Source of the DNA: Catonia carolina
Lineage: Eukaryota > Arthropoda > Insecta > Hemiptera > Achilidae
NCBI GenBank assembly: GCA_035578175.1
Contig: JAQMRL010000006.1
Location: 59,189,001-59,253,000, forward strand
Length of the DNA: 64,000 bases
Reading direction: 5' to 3'
Positions 1 to 10,569 of the stretch are shown in pieces (positions within the stretch are counted from its first letter, which is position 1; every line of letters begins with the position of its first letter). A model generated the notes under the pieces. That model ran no database searches. It was not told the origin of the DNA and worked only from the letters and a program-made list of their open reading frames with translations. The position numbers and the translations under genes are program-made.

Positions 1-109
1 GATCTTCACGTTTTAAAACCACCTAAAGCCAAAAAAAGATTTTTACGTTATAAGCAACGAAGAAAAGACCTTATTGTAGAATTTAAATGGCTAAAAATCA
101 AGAAAAAAG

Positions 110-190
110 TTCTAATTTGGTAATAAACACGACTACTTTAGTTGAACAAAAACCTACTTGTGCATGTAGAAATATTTTAACTTTTATTAT
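110..190 (+). mobile_element. LINE-C C-terminal fragment
   Basis: A short stretch reading TLVEQKPTCACRN matches the KLFEQKPTYAGRK segment of the better LINE-C copy near 59.7 kb. Only this core is recognisable and the rest is decayed. It is a fragment of the C-terminal region of a non-LTR retrotransposon polyprotein. Confidence 0.45.
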
Positions 191-199
191 TTATTCAGA

Positions 200-1460
200 A
201 ACTGTACAATATAAGCATAATAAGCATCCAAAAGTTTAATTATTTTTTGAAAAAAAAACAAATGATACGAAAAAAACAGTTTCTTAAAAGAATAAATCCT
301 AGTTCATTCAAGATTTGAACAATTAAAATAAAATTAAAGAACTAGCAAAAGAAAAATTGGTTAATAACTACATTTAACAAGAATAATTTAAGAACAAAAG
401 AATAAATAAGATCAAGAAGTAGCGTAGACATTACGAATTTTAATAAATAATACACTTTGATACCATATTTTGTTGCGAGTCAAGGTTTTGAATATTCTAA
501 TATCAGGCATATGTCGTCGGCTACATCACAAACCGTCGTATCCAAAAAATCATGTTTTTTTCTAAAAGAACCGTTTAAAGTTTTGCGTCAAGTTCTCCAT
601 CCTACATCTCAGCAATTTTATTACAAAAAAACCGTAATTATTGCTTTATATAATCAACAAAAGAATGAATTTTTTAATATTTATATGATATTAATGTAAG
701 TTATTGATTTTTATCAATAATATAGTATAAATTGTCGAGTTACGACAGTAAGTGATTCACGGGAACATAATATCATATAATATAAACAAATGACGAATCT
801 CTAAAGATAAAATTATCCTGATTGAAAATGAATACAATCTAATACATGGTTATTACTGTTTTTTTTCGTAAACTCTACATTAATACAGACAACACTAAAC
901 ATATGCGATACATTTATATTTTTTGCATGGAAGTATGGATATCGTGATGTATCCTGACGATTGTTACCTAACCCTATCAAATAGATACCTACATAAATGC
1001 CAATTATATTATTTAGTTTTATTTAATTAGGTAGGCCTACTTATTCGAATACGTTACATACAGTTTCGGTTTCATTACGTAAGCGACCGCATCACAAACT
1101 GACGAATCTACAGATACGTCATAGTTAGGAATCGCAATTCAAGTTTTACAAAGTGACGTATCTCAACATACGACAGTACTATGTGATATCTTATCCATAT
1201 CTTTTTGTGAGTTACACAGAAACATTATTGCTCGTATCTTTGTTAATAACGAAGATATAGATAAGTCAGTTCGTGTACACCCAGACACACTCATAGGCGA
1301 CCTAACTCAAATTCTGAATTTTTAATATACGTCACTTCGTGATGCAGACGACGATGTGACATGAAAATGAAAATTTATAAAATATATTAAACCTATATTT
1401 GGAATCCAACTCTCCGGTGCAGTTGCAAAAAGTGATATTTCAAAAATTCAAGATTTTTAT
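200..1460. other. AT-rich DNA without recognisable feature
   Basis: I see no convincing coding frame, RNA gene or repeat here. An open stretch near 457-699 starts without ATG and has no recognisable motif. One TAGGCCTA octamer lies near 1033. Confidence 0.5.
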
Positions 1461-1464
1461 ATTC

Positions 1465-1640
1465 CAGGACGATTTCAAACTTTCAACAGCAACGAACTAA
1501 CCACGTTCTTCAACAATAAATTTCACGAACGACTAGATGACCATCTCAACCATCTAGCTCGCAACCTAGCTGTAAGGAACTCCACAACTGTACGATATCT
1601 AAACCGAAAATGGAGCAGATACTTTTGGTTTGTTTAAAAG
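1465..1640 (+). mobile_element. Jockey-like LINE, C-terminal fragment
   Basis: The frame reads FHERLDDHLNHLARNLA, with ELTTFFNNK just before it. It resembles the end of Jockey-clade polyproteins, where a segment of the type 'kle.HpNpLA..L' precedes an R/W-rich tail (here VRYLNRKWSRYFW). The flanks have no continuing frame, so this is a decayed fragment. The clade call rests on motif memory only. Confidence 0.4.
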
Positions 1641-1944
1641 ACAATACCCATATTTCAAAACGGAAAATATGTAACTGAGTACCTTTTCTCCAGAAATTAG
1701 AATTCCGCACCAACCGTTAAATATAAAATATCATAGACGGAAATTATGCAGCTCATTTTACAGTGCCGTAACCAAAATTAAAGACAAAAAACTATGAATA
1801 AATTCTCCTAGAGGCCTACTACATTAAAAATGTAACCCTTCACAAAGATCTTGTTTTTTGGCTTTAATTTCTATAACAGTACTGTACATTGTGCTGCAAA
1901 ACTTCCGAATATGATATTTAAATGGCGGTAGGGAATTTTACTTT

Positions 1945-2082
1945 AAGGAGAAGAGGTACCCAGTAGTACATTCTCCGTTTAAAACTTCTGGTATTGTCCG
2001 TTATTCAGATCAAGAGGTCTCCACTTCATTTTCGCTTTAAACGTCACAAAGTTGGAAAGTTTATTGTAGCTAGATCACGGGC
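1945..2082 (+). repeat. Repeat-R, copy 1
   Basis: The block from AGGAGAAGAGGTACCCAGT to TAGATCACGG recurs at 44575-44710 with about 80% identity by eye. No coding capacity or terminal repeats are evident. The function and class are unknown. Confidence 0.65.
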
Positions 2083-2224
2083 TAGTTGGTTTGGATGGTC
2101 ATCTAGTCTTTCGTAAAAAAGACTTTTTTGCACAAAGATCTAAACATGACCTTTGTAAATGATAGTTTCTCAATCAAAATATTTAAAATTTCGTAGCTGA
2201 CTAACCCTATCCAAATTTCTGATT

Positions 2225-2765
2225 TCAACTAAGAAAAGAAATATATCTAAATTTGTTTTCGTGTAGAGCCAATTTCAGACCACGTGAGGTGACTTTAGAC
2301 GTTTTTGTAACCTTTTCTCCAGCCCACATTTTCCATATTTGCTCACTGCAGGCTTTTCTCCTTTCTTCCGTCCACCCGGTATTGTTTTTGCTACTCATGG
2401 AAACCCTTACATTCGTAATTAGTTGTCTGAATTTGGTTCGGTTCATTAAATTTTCTCAGTTCATTCCAGTTTTCTCAATACCATTTTTGACTTCTTTGAA
2501 TAATTTATTCAATACTCTGTGTATATTGTTTAGTGTCTTAAAAATTTATTTTAACGCCCTTCTACGTAGGTATCCGTAAAATCTTCGTTTTCTTTTTTTT
2601 AATCGTTTTCATTAATCGTTCATGTTTATTGTATACTTCACTCGACCTCAAAACTTATATTGTCAACTATCTTAGGACCCATTATCTTGCAAAAAATTGT
2701 TCTCTCAAATTTCTCTGCTTCTCTTAGACCAACCTTACCGGTCATTTTATGACACAATACCACAG
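2225..2765 (-). mobile_element. LINE-A C-terminal tail, decayed
   Basis: On the minus strand the frame reads EKFERTIFCKIMGPKIVD, then RRFYGYLRR, then GIEKTGMNxENLMNRTKFRQ, then GWTEERRKACSEQIWKMW. The same order of motifs occurs at 27745-28340, 31955-32400 and 48345-49020 on the plus strand. This is the basic C-terminal end of a non-LTR retrotransposon reverse-transcriptase protein, ending in a Lys/Arg/Glu-rich helix. Stops and frameshifts break the frame, and the only open piece is 2225-2446. It is a 5'-truncated copy with no catalytic motif. Confidence 0.7.
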
Positions 2766-2799
2766 ATAACGAAGACTAAAAATAAATTACTTGTAAAAT

Positions 2800-3730
2800 A
2801 ACAACCTGAACTGAGGGCGGTAGTGTCAATTAGTGGAAATTTTGCTCCTTTTTTTTAAAAAAAAATATGCTTTATTTGTTTGTTTTTTGATTTTATTTAG
2901 TGGTTACATCGTATGTATAATTCTCTAAGTATCAAATAAATGTAAAAAATTCTTTTACCTCCCGTTATAGTCCAGATATTTGTTAGTCCGAATCACTTCC
3001 GGATTAAAACTTCGGTATAACCGACTATCGATGTTATACTGTACATTAAATCTAGATTTTATTATAGGGAAAAGAAATAAGGGAATTTAAATACTGTTAC
3101 GTGTCTGGTGGAATTTCACAGAGAAATTTAAAACATCGATGTACTTAGTACAGTATATTATAAATATAACCTTAAGAATACGATACGGGTTGTTTAGTTG
3201 TATTTATATATTTGTATCTAAGTTAAAACTAGTACTTGTATTGGTTATAGATGTCTGCACGCTTTGCTTAACTTACTGTGCTTACTGGATGAGCTCAAAG
3301 TCCAAGCACATGTTTTATTTGTATGTATAAATGAACATATGTATTGGTAACTTGATTTTACAGCTTAAAGCTTACTTTCATGTACAGCTTATTTCAAGTA
3401 ATATAACTGTATACAGTGGTTCTAGGCTAACAGACTTTATAATACATCTGGCGCCAGTCTCTTATATTCATACTTGTAGTTGTACACCAATAGCCTACTC
3501 ACATATAAGGCTACTACTTCATATAGGTGGATTGTAAGACAACTTCGTCTTAAGATTATTACTCGATAGGCCTATACCTACTAAGAAATTTATTACTATT
3601 AATTTGATTAGTGTGAATGTCATAAAGTCGGTTTTAGTTTTATTATAACTATTTTTATTTTATAGTTTCAATTAATATACTAAAATATAAATATTTACAC
3701 AACACATCTAAGAAATATATTTTATTTATG
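2800..3730. other. AT-rich DNA without recognisable feature
   Basis: Two adjoining open stretches (3139-3330 and 3331-3537) are hydrophobic and of low complexity, without known motifs. I do not support them as genes. Nothing else is seen. Confidence 0.5.
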
Positions 3731-3733
3731 GGA

Positions 3734-4076
3734 GAACATATATACAGATTTCAATGATTTAGGTTAAAGTCAACTCTTAAAAGTCTAGTTAAAACCACAA
3801 AAGAATGAATCAGTAATTGTATATTGGGCGATTGTGTTTGCCATCAGCAGAGAACATATGGATTTCAATGATTTAAGTTATAGTCAACACTTAAAAGTCT
3901 AGTTAAAACCACAAATGAGTGGAACAGTAGTTATATATTTGGCGATTGCGTTCGCCATCAGCAGAGAACATATGAACTTCAATGATTTAAGTTATAGTCA
4001 ACACTTAAAAGTCTAGTTAAAACCACTAAAGAGTGGAAATGTAGATGTATATTTGGCGATTATGATTTCCATCATT
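3734..4076 (+). repeat. Tandem repeat, three units of 114-118 bp
   Basis: Three head-to-tail units begin with GAACATAT at 3734, 3852 and 3966. Each contains CAATGATTTAAGTTATAGTC, AGTCTAGTTAAAACCAC and GGCGATT...CCATCA. Units 2 and 3 are nearly identical and unit 1 is more diverged. The array runs directly into a long hairpin and a hammerhead-like core at 4095-4390, so it may be part of one composite element. Confidence 0.85.
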
Positions 4077-4094
4077 AACTGAAAATTATTATTT

Positions 4095-4240
4095 AAAATC
4101 TGTGGAAAATATTACACCTTCAGTCATTTATAAAGAACTGATTTAAAGTTGAGTTCTTCTGAATTCTTGTGAGAGACGAACTCAATATTTTAAATCAGTT
4201 TTATATAGATGACTGAAAATGCAATATTTTCTAAGATTTT
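4095..4240. repeat. Long inverted repeat (hairpin)
   Basis: Arms at about 4095-4155 and 4178-4240 are inverted copies of each other, separated by 22 bases. Diagnostic pairs are ACTGATTTAAAGTTGAGTTC with GAACTCAATATTTTAAATCAGT, and CTTCAGTCAT with ATGACTGAAAA. The right arm and its downstream sequence match the 188-bp insertion at 29157-29344, so the left arm looks like an added inverted copy. Confidence 0.8.
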
Positions 4241-4392
4241 AAAAAATAATGTTTAGTTTCAAATGATATTTTGTAATCTGATGATGGTGAATCAAACGAA
4301 ACATGTGTAAGTGACAGATAGTAGAAATCAAAGCAGCTTAAAAAGATTAGTGAAATATATTGAAAAAATTTATTATATGAAATAGAGCTGAT
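4241..4392 (+). mobile_element. Hammerhead-like mobile element, copy 1 (3' part)
   Basis: The segment matches the minus strand of the insertion at 29157-29344, from AATAATGTTTAGTTTCAA through CTGATGATGGTG, GAAAC and CATGTGTAAGT to TTATATGAAATAGA. A hammerhead-type core CTGATGA (4278-4284) and GAAA (4298-4301) is separated by 13 bases. Stem II is imperfect in this copy (GGTG against AAAC), so it is probably inactive. Penelope-like elements and retrozymes are known to carry hammerhead motifs. No reverse transcriptase is visible here. Confidence 0.55.
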
Positions 4393-4554
4393 TTCAAACT
4401 GCAGGATGCATTATAACAATTAATTTTTGAATAAATCTTAATACTACACCTAATTGTTGATTTAGAAAAGGTTTGAGTGGTAAAATGTAATAACAGTTTC
4501 AAACTCATGTAGACCCGTGTATAAAAGTTGTAGTTTTTGTTTGTATTTTAGAGA

Positions 4555-4632
4555 ATGGCGCTATCACGATTTGCTCTCATCCTGATCGCGGCTGTAAACT
4601 TATCAAGCGAGCATCTCTTTAAAGAAACTTAA
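4555..4632 (+). CDS. Tiny ORF with a signal-peptide-like start
   Basis: This is an ATG-initiated 25-codon frame, MALSRFALILIAAVNLSSEH and five more residues, ending at TAA. The Arg followed by FALILIAAV resembles a signal peptide h-region. It is preceded by TTTGTTTGTATTTTAG, which looks like a 3' splice acceptor, and GCT|GTAAAC inside it could be a weak donor. It could be a first coding exon, a decayed one, or chance. No downstream exon is recognised. Confidence 0.2.
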   Translation: MALSRFALILIAAVNLSSEHLFKET

Positions 4633-4639
4633 AAATATG

Positions 4640-5770
4640 TTACGTTGACATCACCAGGTTGTTTCAGCATGCACACAGCCTAAATGTAAAAAATTAAAAT
4701 CACACAAAAATAAGATGTACAAAAAAATATTCTGTAGAACTCACGGTCCACAAAAAATGAGTCAACAGTCCGGACGCAAATCGCGATCAGCCAGTTGGTG
4801 ACCACTGTAGCCTACTATAAGATCCCTGTTTCCGTTAGCGCGTTTGTGGTCGTTACAGCTACTCCTGTAACTACGTTTTAGTACTTTTTACAAACGTGTA
4901 AATAAATACCGTATAATAGACTATGCATAAACCTGTTAAATCACAACGTGTATAATACGCATATTAATAGAATATTGAATTTGTGTTAACCAATCTCTAA
5001 TATCCTTAAAACGAAAAAACAAATTTTTATTAAAAAAAAATTTAACATAATTTGTTATTTCCTCACAACATTATTCACAAGTAAGTCCAGCGTTCATTAA
5101 AAGCAAAATATTATCCCAATCCGGAAATTCTATTACACAATATGATTACACATGAATTATTACGCATGGTTTGGGTGCCCTTCAGCGGCCCACTACGTCC
5201 CTATACGTTTACATCGGAGCATATTATACTTTCAAAATCAGTTCTTCATCTTTTGCCTAAACTCAAACAAACCCCCCTTCTTTACAAGTTAAAGGATTTA
5301 TGAACTATTTTAATTAATAATTTCCAATTAAGATAAAATATGACATACGAGTGTTATTCACCAGTTAATTTTCTGCCTTAAAAATTGTTTGCTATAATAA
5401 AAATTTAGTTATTTAAATAAAATAAAATAATAAATTTTTATTCAAACTTAAAATAATATAAGCATTATACAATGTCAAACTTTGGAATACGCAAGAAAAA
5501 TTGTAACGTCATGTTGGTGCGCAAATTCAAAAGACGAGATCAATCAATTGCCAAGGTAAATTTCATCCATAATTTTGGGATGATTAAATTTTTTGCAATA
5601 TATTGTTTATTATTAATAAATTTATAACCCAATTTATTTAAAGTTGCAACACAATAATATCATTTTTATTAAGTTTATATGAAATGCAAAATAATAATAT
5701 TTACAAATTGTAGGCCCTATACATTATACAAAGGTATTATTTTTTAACGTCTATTCGTTGAATGATAAGC
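4640..5770. other. AT-rich DNA without recognisable feature
   Basis: No coding frame, RNA gene or repeat family is recognised here. Confidence 0.5.
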
Positions 5771-5780
5771 GTAAGAAATT

Positions 5781-5925
5781 CACGTGAACAAATACTGTTT
5801 CAGCCAATGACAATGGCACTGCTCACGTGATAAACTGATGGCCAGCATAACAGTTCACGTGCAGATTTCATTCACAGCGTTTAATTAATATAGTAGTCCA
5901 TGTATATAAAGTATTTATATATACA
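5781..5925 (+). promoter_or_regulatory. CACGTG cluster followed by a TATA-like run
   Basis: Three palindromic CACGTG boxes lie at 5781-5786, 5824-5829 and 5856-5861. A TATATAAAG-type sequence follows near 5902. A fourth CACGTG is near 6323. CACGTG is the E-box bound by bHLH factors such as Clock/Cycle and Myc/Max. No gene is visible downstream, so a promoter role is only suggested by the arrangement. Confidence 0.25.
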
Positions 5926-5999
5926 GTCCAGCCTCTCTTAGTTTGCTCCTAATGTAAACAAATAATGACGTCACTGAGCATGCGTATTATATCAAAATG

Positions 6000-6890
6000 T
6001 GTACACGCTGATTAAAAAGTAACAACAAAATACTTTCAAAAGTATTTAAATACAAAATACTTTTAAAAGTATTTTTCTAAATGAAATTGTTAGGCCTACA
6101 TAATATCATGACTGATGTTTTTAGAACTTTAAGAAATTATAATTTAAAACATAGTTAACTTAATAGGAATACGACATTCGTAAAGTCGTAGACTCTAGCG
6201 TGCACCCTGTAGTAGCTGGCTTTTGTTTGTTGATAGTAGGAGTAAACTAACAACGGCTGAACTGTAAATAGTTTGTTTATTAAGCATAGCCACCTGTGAA
6301 TCGGCACTTCCAATATAACATCACGTGCATTAATATCAAATCTGTGTGAATGAATTACAGACCTATGTGTCTGTACACGAGTGAAAGTCTTACTATGTCC
6401 AGGAAGCTGAGATTAGAAAAAGGGGAAATTCGAGAGAAAGATTCAATATCTTTAAATGGATTAAATGAGAATTAAACGCACAGGTTACTACGAAGAGAGC
6501 TAAAGAAGGAAAACGAAATATTGTTGAAACGGTCTAAAAAAACGCCAATTAGAACTGTACGGACAGCCATATAAAGTTGATAATAAACTGTTAGAAAACA
6601 ATTCCTTAAGCCGCTAAAAATTAGACCAAAATTGTCGGTTAAATAATTTAAGGAAGATAAAAACAATCTTGAAAAAATTTAACTGAAAACTACATTGGAC
6701 CAAATAAAAAACTTTGAACAGTTCCACGAAAGGTTGATGAAAGGAAAAACCTACAGAGAATGAATTCTCAGATTGTGTGATTCAAAAATGTCTTCCAGAA
6801 ACGTTTAATATTACATAACATAGTTTAAAATGATTTTAAACGACGAAAAATTATTAAGTAGTACTCATTTTGTCAATTATTATGTTTTAT
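6000..6890. other. AT-rich DNA without recognisable gene
   Basis: Short palindromes of the type AAAATACTTTTAAAAGTATTT occur at 6028-6075. The Lys/Glu-rich stretch near 6395-6660 has no recognisable motif. Confidence 0.45.
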
Positions 6891-6900
6891 TTGTAGGACT

Positions 6901-7080
6901 GCTACTTTACAGTGGAATATAAAGCCGAACAATCCTCCTTAAAAGTAATTCAAGCTGGTGTTCCACAAGGAACTGTGTTGTACCCTACTTAATAATCGAC
7001 GTACACTTCTAAACTTTCATAAAATGATAACACTACAATAGTAACATTCCCTGATGATACAGACATTCAGGTAGTACACT
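6901..7080 (+). mobile_element. Jockey-like LINE reverse transcriptase fragment
   Basis: The frame reads CYFTVEYKAEQSSLKVIQAG followed by VPQGTVLYPT. The AGVPQGxVL motif, preceded by a beta-strand segment with SSxKxI, is characteristic of Jockey-type reverse transcriptases. Further on, TIVTFPDDTDIQVV appears in another frame and matches the [F/Y]ADDTAI catalytic motif with Ala replaced by Pro. Frameshifts and a TAA break the copy, so this is an inactive remnant of the palm domain. Confidence 0.6.
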
Positions 7081-7115
7081 AAAATCCATGAATTGTATTT
7101 CAATACTTGCAAGAG

Positions 7116-7165
7116 ATGCCCATAACGGGCTGGTGGAGTATTAAATTAATTGCACCAAAGAATTA
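7116..7165 (+). mobile_element. SINE-B 5' end fragment
   Basis: GCCCATAACGGGCTGGTGGA and the following TATTAAATTAATTGCAC match the first 45 bases of the SINE-B family. The remainder of the element is absent. Confidence 0.6.
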
Positions 7166-7199
7166 ATTGCATCGGAGCTTGGCATTACTAACTTTAAAA

Positions 7200-8600
7200 T
7201 ATCTACGGGTTGTGATGCTGGGTATTTGTGTGTGAATTTAAGGTACTATTTTACTTTGAAATCTATTTCTTCAAATTTTGGTTCCCCTCTATATGACGAT
7301 CTCTCTTTATAACGATAGAAATGCCTATACCTTAACGAACTAGACAATGCAGATAAGGCGGAGCATAGTGACCTAGATCACAGCACAGAGCCAATTGATT
7401 TTCGTTAATCGTATCCTGCGTTGTCACGTTGTGGTTCCGCTGTGGCTGACAGCCTAATAAAAAGTCAGCTGGAGTTGGGTGGAACAGAGTGTGACTTAGC
7501 GAAGGGGCAACCTCACACTCGACCTTGGCTGTTATTTGCTGGATCTCATCTGCAGTCTTTAGTTCGTTGGGATTTAATACTTAACAGAAAATCCAAATTA
7601 TCGGCACAAAAAATTATCGAATTTAAAAAGGCACTGAACCTGTGTGAACAAACGGGATACAACTCTGCAGCACAAATCACAGTAATGTTGAAATAATTCA
7701 AAGGTTTACGTCAAAAATACTTCGAAACATCACATTCTCGACTTGATACATACCGAACACTATAATACAAAGAAATACGAAAACATTCTGCATTCATGCA
7801 GAATTTTTGCATTAGTTACCAAACACGACTTGAAAATCATCAAAATCCAGAAGCCATCAATCTCTTAAACTACAGTGAAATACATAGAAGACTGAATAGA
7901 CCACATTCTTTAGATTTATTTTGATACTTTCAAGTAAAAATCAAAAAAAAATTTAAATCTAAAGAGTGATACAGAAGGGTATTACTGATATAATATGTTG
8001 ATACGCAAATCACATCTACTCATTGTTCTATATGAGCAGATCGTCAATTTAAAGTAAAACTATTAACAAAGTATTCCCTTAAATACTAAATAGACCTGAT
8101 CTCTAAATTCTGGCATTTATGAGATATAATTTTTTTAGATTCGAATATTTTAAGGATTTAGAAGCCCTAAACATTTTTAGTTTGCTCATTAAATCCTCGT
8201 AGACGAAAGTAATATTAACTAAAAAAAAATTTTATGTGAAACTTTTATAGTGATTTAAATTTTCATCTTTTGTAAATTTGTTTAACTTTTAAGCTGGCTA
8301 TTGTAGATTTAAAGACAATTCACTCGACAATAAGCCTTCATAGAGGATTGGGTTTATTAAGTACACCGCAATGTACGTAGACGGGAGTAATGTAAAATGT
8401 TCATATGATACGTGGTTTCACACTGTGTCTCCCCTCAACTTACCTCCTGTTTTTTTTCTTATTCTATTCACTTTAAGCAAAATTAATTGTTCAATCAAAT
8501 GGAAAACTATTAAATTAATCTTAGATGACACCATGAAAAATAAAGTCATATGATGCGTTAAGTTATAAGTACAGTAGCTATTTTATTAACCACCGTTAAA
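7200..8600. other. Unrecognised AT-rich DNA
   Basis: CTCTATATGACGATCTCTCT with TTATAACGATAG near 7290-7317 resembles pogo/Tigger-type ends, but only weakly. A 90-codon open stretch at 7421-7696 begins with TTG, has no ATG and no known motif, and I do not support it. Nothing else is seen. Confidence 0.4.
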
Positions 8601-8604
8601 TCCT

Positions 8605-8835
8605 TGTACTTTTTTCCAATAAGATCAAATAAAGACCAAGCAAATATTTTTTGTAAGTACTCTTTTCTTCCAAGTGTTTTTTATATTTTCAACACGGCTT
8701 CGCTTTTCTTCATCCGTCCATTTTCTTCCTATTTTTCTTTTTTGTACCAAAAATACCTTTGTATAATGAATTATTCTTCGGAAGTTTGTTCGACAAATTT
8801 TTCCTTTGGGGTTTTTATCCATAAGTTTCAATGTA
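8605..8835 (-). mobile_element. LINE-A C-terminal tail fragment
   Basis: The minus-strand frame reads CRTNFRRIIHYTKVF, then KIGRKWTDEEKRSRVENIKN and TWKKR. It aligns with the MNRTKFRQLI...GWTEERRKACSEQIWKMW end of the copy at 2225-2765. It is a basic C-terminal tail of a non-LTR polyprotein without catalytic residues, 5'-truncated. Confidence 0.6.
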
Positions 8836-8839
8836 TTTA

Positions 8840-9596
8840 TATTTGTTTTTTTACATTCAAATATTTGTCAAAAATGTTTTAGTTAACTCCGATGATATGT
8901 CTTACAAAATTTAATCTCTTGTATCTCAGCGTTATCCTTGGTTAATAGATTGTCCAGATTGGTAAAATGAAACGTTTTAGAATTTAAAGTTCAACAATTT
9001 AAAGTTTCAATTTAAGGTTAATCTTTGTAGTAAAACATATAGGCCTAATCCCTTACAATTTTCTTTTTCTTTTTCAGAACTCCCACGCAGAAAACTCATA
9101 ATGATCATATTAATTTCAGTGAAAAGTTATAACATTCATGACTTTCAAGACTAAAGGACTGAAGACTCAATTTCCGGTTTGGAACTGACATACCCCTCAA
9201 TACTTCTAAATTTAAAATGTAACCAAACATAATGCTGATTTTCTTCAACTTTTTTTTATAAAAATTGTTATTTACTGTCATTTTATAGTAAAACCCGTAT
9301 TACATAAATACTATTATTATTAATGCAGTGAGGTTAATATTTACACAAATTGATAATATTAGGGTGCAGAGGGAATTAGACTATCCAACTATGGCACGAC
9401 CATGATCTAGGGTAAACTTTATGACTGCCTTCCACTAGGGCAGAAGTCTGTTTAAATGGCTTAAAAATAACGTAAGTGAACCAGCTCAGGATTAACATTC
9501 AGTAGATCTCGTATTTATCTTGATTAAGCAACCTCAAATTCACTACCTTTTTAAACTTTATGATCAGCAGATTTTCGACATCAATAGGCATAAAAT
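8840..9596. other. AT-rich DNA without recognisable feature
   Basis: No gene or family is recognised here. One TAGGCCTA octamer lies near 9043. Confidence 0.5.
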
Positions 9597-9600
9597 TTAA

Positions 9601-10562
9601 CCCGTTTAGTACCAACGTCCGGAAAACAGGATGTCGATATATTTTACGTAGTGACGACATCCGGTTTATCGGACGTGCTTCAGTTATGCATAAAGTGCCA
9701 ACGTCCGGATAACCGAACATTTACAAAAAAACACTTTTAAACAAAAAATAATGGAATAATATATTTTGAAACCGCCTCCGTGGCGTAGTGACTAGCGCGC
9801 TAGCCTGCAAAGCGAAAGGTACCGGGTTCGATTCCAGGCTAGGGTCTAGAAATTTTACCAAGTTAAAACTACCATTATGGTACCAAAACCCATAGTAGTT
9901 GCTAATCCACCAAGCAGCTGTCGATGCGATTTTAAATAAACTGAAATAATTATTTTGAATATTTTTAATGTAAGAACGATTTTTTTTAATAAACATAATA
10001 AAAATGAATTTTTACAGGAAATTATATTTTTCTGTAACTTTTAAATTTTGGTTGGTAATGGCAGGCTTACGTCTGCAAGTTTTCGAAATAAGGGGCTGGC
10101 ACTTTTTGTACACCCTTATTCAAATTAAATGGCTTTAGATCAAACTTTTAAATTTTGTTTCGGCCCTGCAAGGGTTAAAAGTCTAAATTATAAGAAATCT
10201 GTAACAATTTTTTTCTAAATAAGTACTTAATTTTACTTTCATTCTTTAAAAAAAAAATTAATAAAAATACCTACTTTGTTCTTCCAATTTCCTCTTTCAA
10301 AACTTTTCCTTCATCATTATCGTATGATTATTACAATCATTGCTTCATTATTTATTCATAAGGCAAATACAGCCTTACGTCTGATAAATTAGGAAATAAA
10401 TAACAAAAATTTGTCAAAATGTTAAAAATGTTTGGCCGAGCAGCATACAATTTTACATAAAACCCTATTAAATGTAATTTTAAACCCGGCCTTTTTCAAC
10501 TACAACTGCTTTTAAAACTCGCGCCTTCTTGGTACGTATTTTTTTGTCCGGCTTTGAAAGGG
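9601..10562. mobile_element. TTAA-bounded piggyBac-like non-autonomous element (candidate)
   Basis: TTAA at 9597-9600 is followed by CCCGTTTAGTACC, and AAAGGG is followed by TTAA at 10563-10566. Flanking TTAA with CCC...GGG ends is the piggyBac pattern. The left end carries subterminal repeats of ACGTCCGGA at about 9608-9715. Inverted-repeat similarity beyond CCCnTT is weak, and another GGGTTAA at 10171-10177 is an alternative right end. No transposase is visible. A SINE-C lies inside. Confidence 0.4.
9771..9990 (+). mobile_element. SINE-C, copy with tRNA-like head
   Basis: The head has an A box (TGGCGTAGTGAC...GCGC) at about 9780 and a perfect B box (GGTTCGATTCC) at 9825-9835. The body ends in GATGCGATTTTAAATAAAC, like the tails at about 15225 and 61080. 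The tail and the lack of a foldable acceptor stem argue for a SINE over a genuine tRNA gene. RNA polymerase III transcription from the internal promoter is expected for the family. Confidence 0.7.
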
Positions 10563-10569
10563 TTAAACA

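Noticed and set aside
3734..4076. CRISPR-like array
   Set aside because: The three units are head-to-tail repeats without spacers, and the sequence is eukaryotic.
7421..7696. 91-codon plus-strand frame
   Set aside because: It has no ATG at its start, no motif and no conservation evidence in the window. It may be a transposon relic.
9771..9845. A genuine tRNA gene
   Set aside because: The A and B boxes are good, but the sequence continues into a SINE tail shared with other copies and I cannot fold a complete cloverleaf with an acceptor stem.
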